Assembly: GCA_964526675.1 (NCBI GenBank)
Contig: CAZGLY010000070.1
Span: 1 to 10,620, forward strand
Source: CAZADA01 sp964526675
GTDB lineage: Bacteria > Pseudomonadota > Alphaproteobacteria > Caulobacterales > Maricaulaceae
Length of the DNA: 10,620 nt
Direction of reading: 5' to 3'
Each line of letters starts with the position of its first letter. Within the stretch, counting starts at the first letter, position 1. Below are positions 1-5,877 of this stretch, one piece after another. A program made the translations under genes and the position numbers. Below the pieces are notes generated by a model that ran no database searches, was not told where the DNA came from, and saw only the letters and a program-made list of their open reading frames with translations.

Positions 1-1193
1 GCATTGGCGGGTCTGATCTTGGGCCTCGGCTGTTGTGGGAGGCGCTGAAGCGCCGCCGCGAGCCGGGCATGGACGTGCGCTTCGCCGCCAATGTCGACGG
101 CGCGGAAATCAATGACGCGCTGGAGGGGCTTGATCCGGAGACAACGCTCGTCGTCACCGTCTCCAAATCCTTCACCACCCAAGAGACCTTCCGCAACGCC
201 GACACCGCGCGCGCGTGGCTGATCCAATCCCTTGGCGCCGACGCCGCGGCCCAACACATGGCGGTCGTCACCGCGCGGCCCGATCGCGCGGCTGATTTCG
301 GCGTGGCGGAAGACGCGATTTTCCCCTTCGATGAAGGCGTGGGCGGACGGTACTCGCTTTGGTCGGCGGTGAGCCTCGCGGTGGACGCCGGCTTGGAGGC
401 GGGCGCGTTCGATGCGTTGCGCGCGGGAGCGGCGGCTCAGGACGCCGCGTTCGCTGGCGATCCCATGGAGGCGAATGCGGCGTGCCTTTTGGGCGCTGTG
501 GATGTGTGGAATCGCAACGCCTTGGGCCTCCCGACGCGGGCTGTGATTCCCTATTCTCGGCGGTTGCGGCTGTTGCCGGCCTATCTCCAACAGCTCGAGA
601 TGGAGTCCAACGGCAAGGGCGTCACGCTGGACGGCGCGCCGGCCGGCCTCACGGCGCCGATCACGTGGGGGGCGGAGGGCACGAACGCGCAACACGCGTT
701 CTTCCAACAGCTGCATCAGGGCCCGGACACCGTTCCGGTCGAGTTTGTCGGCGTGCTCGACGATGGCGAGGCGCAGCCGGAGCATCAACGGATTCTGCTG
801 TCCCATATGATCGCCCAGGGCGAGGCGTTTTTGGTCGGCCGCAACGCGGAGACCGCAACGCGCGAGGGGCTTGCGGAGGGGCGGACGGAGGCCGAAGCGC
901 GCGCGCTTGCGCCGCATCGGGTGTGCCCCGGCGGGCGCGGCTCCACCACGATCCTGCTTGACGATCTCGCGCCTGAAACCCTCGGGGCGCTGATCGCGCT
1001 TTATGAGCACAGGGTGTTTGTCGCCAGCGTTCTGTGGGGGATCAACCCCTACGACCAGTGGGGCGTCGAGTTGGGGAAAACCCTAGCGAAAGCGGTGCTG
1101 CGGGCGCTGGAGGGCGGCACGGATGATGCGGACCGCGACCCCTCGACGGCGGGGCTCATCGCCGCCGTGCGTGAGAACACCCGTACGGACTGA
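1..1193 (+). CDS. pgi: glucose-6-phosphate isomerase, C-terminal part (5' end outside window)
   Basis: Interconverts glucose 6-phosphate and fructose 6-phosphate in the cytoplasm, in glycolysis and gluconeogenesis. The open frame enters from the left edge (first full codon at 3) and reads the IGGSDLGP sugar-phosphate-binding segment at once, so roughly the first 130-150 residues are missing; the TTG at 33 is not a real start. Counting from the codon at 3, the visible family motifs are VSKSFTTQETF (about 53-63), GGRYSLWS (114-121, PGI signature 1), QLEMESNGKG with the catalytic Glu at about 201, GTNAQHAFFQQLHQG with the catalytic His at about 231, and INPYDQWGVELGK (PGI signature 2) with the active-site Lys at about 359. 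All key residues are present, so the enzyme should be active. The segment before GGR reads FDEGV, where many homologues have WDWV. The gene ends in TGA and converges on the MBL-fold gene 27 bp away. Confidence 0.97.
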   Translation, partial: IGGSDLGPRLLWEALKRRREPGMDVRFAANVDGAEINDALEGLDPETTLVVTVSKSFTTQETFRNADTARAWLIQSLGADAAAQHMAVVTARPDRAADFGVAEDAIFPFDEGVGGRYSLWSAVSLAVDAGLEAGAFDALRAGAAAQDAAFAGDPMEANAACLLGAVDVWNRNALGLPTRAVIPYSRRLRLLPAYLQQLEMESNGKGVTLDGAPAGLTAPITWGAEGTNAQHAFFQQLHQGPDTVPVEFVGVLDDGEAQPEHQRILLSHMIAQGEAFLVGRNAETATREGLAEGRTEAEARALAPHRVCPGGRGSTTILLDDLAPETLGALIALYEHRVFVASVLWGINPYDQWGVELGKTLAKAVLRALEGGTDDADRDPSTAGLIAAVRENTRTD

Positions 1194-1220
1194 ACCCCGT
1201 CGCCGGGGCGCGTCCCGGGG
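1194..1220. terminator. short GC-rich inverted repeats between convergent genes
   Basis: The 27 bp between the two convergent stop codons hold a 5-bp hairpin, CCCCG (1195-1199) with CGGGG (1204-1208), and an alternative pairing, CCGGG (1203-1207) with CCCGG (1214-1218). No T-run follows on either strand, so a classical intrinsic terminator is not shown. The position, filling the whole gap between pgi and the MBL gene, makes a shared bidirectional terminator plausible. Confidence 0.35.
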
Positions 1221-2135
1221 CTACGCCGCAGCGGCGGTCAGCATGTAGTCGGAGTGGAGCCCAGGCTCTCCCTCGCACGCGGCGCGGCCTTCTTTCACCA
1301 GCTGCAGCATGTGCGCGAGGATTGAGTGGGCGGCGGCGGGGTGAAGCTTCTTGTCGATGTCCGCGTACATCGCCGGAATCATCTCGACGATGCGCGATCG
1401 GCCCGCCGCCAATTGGGCGATGATTTGCCGTTCACGTTCGCGGCGGTGATCGATGTACGCCTCCAGCATGACCCGCGGCTCGGACACCGCGGGACCATGG
1501 GCGGGCCAGAGAACATCGAAGTTGCGGTCAAGAATGCGCTGCAGCGAATTCAGGTAATCTCCCATGTCTCCATCGGGAGGCGACACCACGCTTGTGGACC
1601 AGGCCATGACATGGTCGCCGCAGAACAGAGTGTTCTCTTCTTCCAGCGCATAGCACATGTGATTGGATGTGTGGCCGGGAGTGTGGAGCGCTTCGATGGT
1701 CCAATCGGGGCCGCGGAACACGGCGCCGTCGCCAATCTCCACATCCGGCGCGAAGCCTATGTCGTCGCCGGCTTCCATCCGCACTTCACCGCCGACGGGC
1801 AGACGCGTCTGCGCGCCGAAGCCGTAAACGGGGCAATCGTGATCACGCGCCAGCGGTCTCGCAAGCGGCGAATGATCAAGATGGTGATGGGTGACGAACA
1901 CGTGCGTGACGCGCTCGCCCTCCAGGGCGCGGTCCAGCGCTTCTCGATGGCTGGCCAAGTCGGGGCCGGGATCGATCACCGCCACCTCGCCGGCGCCGAT
2001 GATGTAGACGCCGGTGCCCGTGAAGGTGAAGGGGCCGGGGTTGTTCGCGATCACACGACGGATACGCGGGGACAGCCGGTCAACCTCGCCATACTCGAAG
2101 TTCATCTCGCGGTTGAAAGGAATCTTTGTCGCCAT
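1221..2135 (-). CDS. metallo-beta-lactamase-fold hydrolase with C-terminal winged helix (LACTB2-like)
   Basis: A 304-residue cytoplasmic metallohydrolase; no signal peptide is visible. Metal ligands of the MBL fold are all present: HHHLDH at 83-88 (HxHxDH motif), His155 in HTPGHTSNH, Asp174 in LFCGDH, and His213 in WPAHGP. The C-terminal part, about 235-290, with KLHPAAAHSILAHMLQLVKEG, resembles the winged-helix domain of the LACTB2/MBLAC2 group (BLACT_WH), members of which include RNA or thioester hydrolases. The substrate here cannot be told from sequence. Start ATG at 2135 is chosen because the conserved fold begins close behind it; the open frame runs on to 2471, but that stretch overlaps the neighbouring ATP-grasp gene in another frame. 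No good Shine-Dalgarno is seen. It is the last gene of a minus-strand group, 40 bp behind the ATP-grasp gene. Confidence 0.9.
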   Translation of the reverse strand: MATKIPFNREMNFEYGEVDRLSPRIRRVIANNPGPFTFTGTGVYIIGAGEVAVIDPGPDLASHREALDRALEGERVTHVFVTHHHLDHSPLARPLARDHDCPVYGFGAQTRLPVGGEVRMEAGDDIGFAPDVEIGDGAVFRGPDWTIEALHTPGHTSNHMCYALEEENTLFCGDHVMAWSTSVVSPPDGDMGDYLNSLQRILDRNFDVLWPAHGPAVSEPRVMLEAYIDHRRERERQIIAQLAAGRSRIVEMIPAMYADIDKKLHPAAAHSILAHMLQLVKEGRAACEGEPGLHSDYMLTAAAA

Positions 2136-2175
2136 GGTCTTGGATCGCTGTGTCTTCGTTCTGTTTCTGTCGTGA

Positions 2176-3153
2176 CTATGAGGCTGCTGGTGTCTGGTCG
2201 GCGTGGCGCGCCGTGGGCGCTGGTGTGGCGGAATCAGGACCGAACGCGCGACGGAAGGCCCGCGCGAGCCGCAACGCCGCGCGCATTTGGTCGAGCAGAT
2301 TGAGCGCTGTGGGCGGCCCCATGTCGGTCTTGTTGACGTCGACGATGTATAGCCGACCATCACGACGATCGCGCAACACATCCACGCCGCCCCATTCGAG
2401 CCCCATCGCGGCGGCGAACTGCGCGATACGCGCGCGTTCGGCGGGCCGGAGCACGTCGGCTGGATCCACAAGGCGCACTTGGGAGTTCGCGTTGGCGAAC
2501 CGTGTGGCCGCGGGACGACGCTTAATGAACGCTACCGGGATCTCGCCCAGTATCGTGGGGCAGCGAATGTCCTCCACCAGCCCGTCGTCGGCGATCGTGT
2601 CCACCAAACGCTGGTAGGTTTTTCCGGGACGGCGCGGGGCTGGGCATTGAACGACCCGGCCATCGTGGACGCCGTTGGCTTCGCCTTTTTCGACGCACGG
2701 GCCTTGGAAATGCTCAGGGTTCACCGCGAGCGGGTAACCGAACACCTCCTCAAACACGGCCGCGACGCGGCTCTTGCTGACATCCGTGCAGTGAAAATTC
2801 ACCCGACGCGCGTGGGCCGGGACGCGTGCGCGCGGCGGCGCGCCCACGGTCGCGTCCTCGAAATAAAAGACGACGTCGCTGGCCTCGACCGGCGTGAAGC
2901 GCGCGCCCGCCGCGCGGCAGGTCGCCCACAGCAGGTACCAGGGCGCGGGCGCGCTCGGCGCAAAGCTGACCCGGATCGGGCGCGCGAACAGGGTTCGAAA
3001 GAGCCGCACGGGTTGGATCGCCACATAAAACGTCATCCATGCGAGGGTTTCTTTGACGATCGGCCAGCTGATCGGCACGACCGCGCCGGTGTCGCGCACC
3101 CGGACATGGTCGAGGCGCCACTCAAACTCGGCATGCCAAAACGCGCGCGCCAT
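2176..3153 (-). CDS. ATP-grasp-like protein of unknown substrate
   Basis: A 325-residue protein without a recognised pathway. Residues about 150-280 carry ATP-grasp-like signs: VEKGEANGVHDG (155-166) with a candidate ATP-contacting Lys, KTYQRLVD (179-186), CPTILGEIPVAFIKRRP (198-214), and GGVDVLRDRRDGRLYIVDVNKT (256-276), ending in D-x-N (272-274), where ATP-grasp enzymes usually have E/D-x-N metal ligands. ATP-grasp enzymes typically join a carboxylate to an amine or thiol through an acyl phosphate. The start is ambiguous. ATG at 3153 has GGGAGGG just upstream. A GTG at 3237 would overlap the previous stop as GTGA and give 353 aa, but its extra 28 codons include TTA and AAT, unlike the rest of the gene, so I prefer 3153. 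A hydrophobic stretch (about 36-49) could pack against a membrane. The C-terminal tail (305-325) is low complexity. Fold call fairly sure; function unknown. Confidence 0.75.
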   Translation of the reverse strand: MARAFWHAEFEWRLDHVRVRDTGAVVPISWPIVKETLAWMTFYVAIQPVRLFRTLFARPIRVSFAPSAPAPWYLLWATCRAAGARFTPVEASDVVFYFEDATVGAPPRARVPAHARRVNFHCTDVSKSRVAAVFEEVFGYPLAVNPEHFQGPCVEKGEANGVHDGRVVQCPAPRRPGKTYQRLVDTIADDGLVEDIRCPTILGEIPVAFIKRRPAATRFANANSQVRLVDPADVLRPAERARIAQFAAAMGLEWGGVDVLRDRRDGRLYIVDVNKTDMGPPTALNLLDQMRAALRLARAFRRAFGPDSATPAPTARHADQTPAAS

Positions 3154-3157
3154 CGCG

Positions 3158-3164
3158 CCCTCCC
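3158..3164 (-). promoter_or_regulatory. ribosome binding site favouring the ATG at 3153
   Basis: The minus strand reads GGGAGGG, ending 4 nt before ATG 3153. It is among the best Shine-Dalgarno matches in the window. The competing GTG at 3237 has no such sequence upstream and would rely on coupling to the overlapping stop codon. Confidence 0.6.
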
Positions 3165-3233
3165 AACCCGCGGTTCCGCTGAACGTGTTCGAGAGATTTA
3201 AGGATCTCCGACAGCGTGCCCAATAACGGCTGA

Positions 3234-3683
3234 TCACGGCTCAGCTATGGCCGCAAGCCTCGCCGCGAGCGGCGTAATGTCCACACCGGCGGCCGCCGCT
3301 GCGGCGATCACGGCGTCCGGCGACGCCCGCTTCGCCTTCACCTCCGCCAAGGCCCACATCAACAAGGATCGTGTGCCGGCCTTGCAAAACGCGATCGTCC
3401 GGCCGGCATCCAGCGCCTCCGCCATGGCGTCGATCTGGCTCGGCGGAACGGCGAATTCGGCTCCGACGATTTGCGCCATGCTGACGGGAATGTGAACGAA
3501 GCGGACGCCGGCTTGGTCCGCGGACGCCGCGAGGGCGTCCGCACTGTCGAGGCCGAAACTCTCCTCGTCCGGGAGATTGGAGATCACGGTCGCAAACCCC
3601 GCCTCGGCGGCGCGGGCGACATCGACGCCCGACAATGGGCCGGCGACAGAAAAGGTCTCGGTGATGTCAAAGAAGCGGGCCAC
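3234..3683 (-). CDS. DUF442 / TIGR01244-family phosphatase- or sulfurtransferase-like protein
   Basis: A 149-residue single-domain cytoplasmic protein. It opens with RFFDITETFSVAGPLSGVDV, followed by GFATVISNLPDEES and VRFVHIPV, the usual layout of the DUF442 (BLH phosphatase) family, and has the catalytic loop FCKAGTRS at about 107-114, a C-x4-R loop shared by this family and rhodaneses. Family members are fused to MBL domains in Blh-type proteins linked to sulfide detoxification, and are otherwise called putative sulfurtransferases or dual-specificity phosphatases; the actual reaction here is unknown. The start is GTG 3683, preceded by GGAGGG at good spacing. The open frame continues to 3806, but that extension has no family similarity that I can see. 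It is the first gene of the minus-strand group, facing oppB across a 158-bp gap. Its stop overlaps a possible GTG start of the ATP-grasp gene. Confidence 0.88.
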   Translation of the reverse strand: MARFFDITETFSVAGPLSGVDVARAAEAGFATVISNLPDEESFGLDSADALAASADQAGVRFVHIPVSMAQIVGAEFAVPPSQIDAMAEALDAGRTIAFCKAGTRSLLMWALAEVKAKRASPDAVIAAAAAAGVDITPLAARLAAIAEP

Positions 3684-3841
3684 GCTTGTCCCTCCGCCTT
3701 GGTGTTCCGCCGCGCGTCCGGCTGGCGGCGCCTGTGCCCCTTGATTGACACGGACAAACACGACGTGGAACCGTTCATGCGGCGCCGCAGTGCGCATCGC
3801 CGACATTCAGGCTGAGGCGCAGGATACGGACTGTTGGGCCC
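3684..3841. promoter_or_regulatory. divergent intergenic region (DUF442 group / opp operon)
   Basis: These 158 bp separate two divergent transcription units and therefore should carry both promoters. A perfect TTGACA occurs on the + strand at 3745-3750, but I find no convincing -10 box 16-18 bp downstream. A weaker pair, CCGACA (3800-3805) and GATACG (3823-3828), is spaced 17 bp but would leave almost no 5' leader before oppB. No clear operator palindrome is seen. The regulatory role is inferred from layout only. Confidence 0.4.
3690..3695 (-). promoter_or_regulatory. ribosome binding site fixing the DUF442 start
   Basis: GGAGGG on the minus strand lies 6 nt before the GTG at 3683. Together with the start of the conserved domain directly after that GTG, it decides the start over the longer open frame to 3806. 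Confidence 0.7.
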
Positions 3842-4771
3842 ATGATCAGCTACAGTCTGCGGCGGATTTTGGCCGCCCTTCCGACGGTCTTGATCATCGT
3901 GACGGTGGCGTTCTTCATGATGCGCGCCGCGCCTGGCAACCCGTTCGACACGGAACGGCCCATGCCGCCGGAGATTCGTCAGCGCGTGTTGGCCGCTTAC
4001 GATTTGGACAAGCCGATCCTGCAGCAGTATCTCGGGTATGTCGCGGATTTGGCGCGCGGCGATCTTGGGCCGTCCCTTAAATATAAAGACAAGACGGTGG
4101 TCGAGATTATCGCGGAGGGCGCTCCGGTGAGTTTCGCTGTGGGCGCGACGTCCTTAATTTTGGCTTTGTTTGTCGGCGGGCTGTTGGGCGTCATCGCGGC
4201 GCTTCGACAAAACCGAGCCAGCGACTTCGCCGTGATGGCGGTGGCTTTGATTGGGATCAGCGTGCCGCCGTTTGTCGTTGGCCCGCTTCTGCAATTGCTT
4301 TTGGGCGTCTATTGGGAAGTCTTACCCACCGGCGGCTTGGAGCGCGGACGCATCACGGCGGAACGCTTGGTGATGCCGGTGGTGACGCTCGCGCTGCCGC
4401 AGATTGCGATCATCTCCCGGCTGATGCGGGCCAGCATGATCGAAGTGTTGCGCTCAAACTACATCCGCACGGCGCGCGCCAAGGGGTTGTCGCCGGCGCG
4501 GGTGGTGGTCCGGCATGGCTTGCGCGCGGCGCTGCCGCCGTTGGTGAGTTACCTCGGGCCGGCGTCTGCTGCGCTGGTCACGGGCTCGCTGGTGATTGAG
4601 CAAGTGTTTGCGCTGCCGGGAATTGGGCGCCAGTTCGTGATCGGGGCCCTGCAGCGCGACTACACGGTCGTGATGGGCGTGGTGATCCTCTACGCCTCGC
4701 TGATCATTCTTATGAATCTCCTCGCGGACTTGGCGCTGGCGGCGTTGGATCCGAAGGTTCGGCTGACATGA
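3842..4771 (+). CDS. oppB: peptide-type ABC importer permease, OppB family
   Basis: A 309-residue inner-membrane subunit, one half of the channel of a peptide/nickel-type ABC importer. The N-terminal helix (about 9-29) begins with the family's SYSLRRI...VAFFMMR pattern and is followed by the RAAPGNPF motif and a periplasmic segment with LDKPILQQYLGYVADLARGDLG. Further hydrophobic helices lie at about 97-120, 128-155, 174-195, 233-256 and 275-302. The cytoplasmic coupling loop (EAA motif) is NYIRTARAKGLSPARVVVRHG at 206-226, which docks on the ATPase subunit. Length is typical. The ATG at 3842 starts exactly at the conserved N-terminus, though no good Shine-Dalgarno precedes it. The stop overlaps the oppC start as ATGA. 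The substrate could be oligopeptides, dipeptides or another small ligand; OppB-family membership is sure, the substrate is not. Confidence 0.95.
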   Translation: MISYSLRRILAALPTVLIIVTVAFFMMRAAPGNPFDTERPMPPEIRQRVLAAYDLDKPILQQYLGYVADLARGDLGPSLKYKDKTVVEIIAEGAPVSFAVGATSLILALFVGGLLGVIAALRQNRASDFAVMAVALIGISVPPFVVGPLLQLLLGVYWEVLPTGGLERGRITAERLVMPVVTLALPQIAIISRLMRASMIEVLRSNYIRTARAKGLSPARVVVRHGLRAALPPLVSYLGPASAALVTGSLVIEQVFALPGIGRQFVIGALQRDYTVVMGVVILYASLIILMNLLADLALAALDPKVRLT

Positions 4772-5700
4772 TTGACGCTCCCATCACCGCGGAGGCGCGC
4801 GCCGCCGTGGCGCAAGCTGCGGCCGTGCGGGGGCGTTCTCTCTGGGACGATGCGCGTCGGCGGCTGTTCGCGAACCGCGCGGCTGTGGCGAGTATGGCGA
4901 CGCTCGCTCTGCTTCTGGTCGCCGCGCTGAGCGTCACGGCGTTTTGGCCCCACGGCTTTGAAACGATCTACACGGATCGGGTCGGGCGGGCCCCGACGCT
5001 GACGCAATGGCACCTCTTCGGAACCGACGCGCAAGGCCGGGATTTGGTGGCGCGCACGGCCATAGGGTTCCTCGTGTCGCTGACGGTGGGCGTCGTCGCC
5101 ACGCTGGTCAGTTTCGTGATCGGGCTCAGTTGGGGGGCCACCGCGGGCTTTGTCGGCGGGCGCGTCGATCAGGTGATGATGCGGATCGTCGACGTGATGT
5201 ATTCGCTGCCCTACGTGTTTTTGGTGATCCTGCTGCTGGCGGTCACGCAAGACTTCACGACCGGCAGACCCTTTTTGAAGCTGGTGATTATGTTCGCGGC
5301 CATCGGCGCGGTGGAGTGGCTGACCATGTCGCGGATCGTGCGCGGCCAGACGCTGAGCTTGCGCAGCCGCGAGTTCGTGGAGGCCGCCCGCGCCGCGGGG
5401 GTCGCGCCGGCGCGGATCATCACGCGCCACATCGTGCCGAATGTGCTTGGCCCGGTCGTCATCTACATGACGCTGACCATACCGGTGGTGATCTTGGCGG
5501 AGAGTTTCTTGAGTTTCATCGGCTTGGGCGTGCAGGAGCCGCTGACGTCCCTGGGCGCCTTGATCAGCGCGGGCGCGCAGGATGTGGAGACAAAGCCTTG
5601 GACTCTGATGTTTCCCGCCGCCACCATGATGGTGACGCTGCTGTGCTTCAACTTCATCGGCGACGGACTGCGCGACGCTATTGATCCGAAGGACCGCTGA
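4768..5700 (+). CDS. oppC: peptide-type ABC importer permease, OppC family
   Basis: A 310-residue inner-membrane partner of OppB. A cytoplasmic N-terminal segment containing SLWDDARRRLFANRAA (24-39) leads into the first helix (about 40-60). Then come a periplasmic loop, the family hallmark FGTDAQGRD (84-92), and helices at about 97-122, 146-160, 170-186, 226-250 and 280-298. The EAA coupling loop is REFVEAARAAGVAPARIITRH at 201-221. The C-terminus, FNFIGDGLRDAIDPKDR, is typical of OppC/DppC. Its ATG lies inside the end of oppB (4-bp overlap), so the two are translationally coupled and probably made in equal amounts. Normally oppD and oppF ATPase genes would be close by; here oppA genes follow instead, and no ATPase gene is in the window. 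Confidence 0.95.
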   Translation: MIDAPITAEARAAVAQAAAVRGRSLWDDARRRLFANRAAVASMATLALLLVAALSVTAFWPHGFETIYTDRVGRAPTLTQWHLFGTDAQGRDLVARTAIGFLVSLTVGVVATLVSFVIGLSWGATAGFVGGRVDQVMMRIVDVMYSLPYVFLVILLLAVTQDFTTGRPFLKLVIMFAAIGAVEWLTMSRIVRGQTLSLRSREFVEAARAAGVAPARIITRHIVPNVLGPVVIYMTLTIPVVILAESFLSFIGLGVQEPLTSLGALISAGAQDVETKPWTLMFPAATMMVTLLCFNFIGDGLRDAIDPKDR

Positions 5701-5877
5701 GGGCGTGTCTGGGCGATCGGCGTTGTTGCAGCAGCCGCATCCGAACGGTCGACGCGCCGGTATCGTCTGCTAGGGTTAACGTGGTGAATGACCAGGCGCT
5801 TAAGCGCGCGACTTGACCCGCACGCACGGGTTCGAGCGGCGTTGCGTCTCCCGCATGTGGATCACGGGGGGAGTGGG
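5701..5877 (+). promoter_or_regulatory. 177-bp gap between oppC and the first oppA
   Basis: This gap holds a perfect 12-bp palindrome GCGCTTAAGCGC (5796-5807) and a hairpin ACCCG (5816-5820) / CGGGT (5827-5831) with a 6-nt loop. Either could be an operator or an mRNA element that sets oppA apart from the permease genes. No confident -35/-10 pair was found. An ATG at 5788 keeps the oppA frame open through this stretch, but there is no lipoprotein leader near it. The regulatory role is inferred. Confidence 0.35.

Noticed and set aside
1326..2303. 325-codon open frame on the plus strand
   Set aside because: It is antisense to the MBL hydrolase, whose metal-binding residues are all intact; no domain visible in the antisense product.
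2136..2471. N-terminal extension of the MBL gene frame
   Set aside because: It overlaps the end of the ATP-grasp gene in another frame, and the conserved MBL fold begins just after the ATG at 2135.
2479..3201. 240-codon open frame on the plus strand
   Set aside because: It is antisense to the ATP-grasp-like gene and reads as an Arg/Ala-rich shadow.
3745..3750. Perfect TTGACA as a -35 box for oppB
   Set aside because: No recognisable -10 hexamer lies 16-18 bp downstream, so it is not called as a promoter on its own.
3684..3806. N-terminal extension of the DUF442 gene frame
   Set aside because: The domain starts right at GTG 3683 with a strong ribosome site; the extension has no family match and occupies the divergent promoter region.
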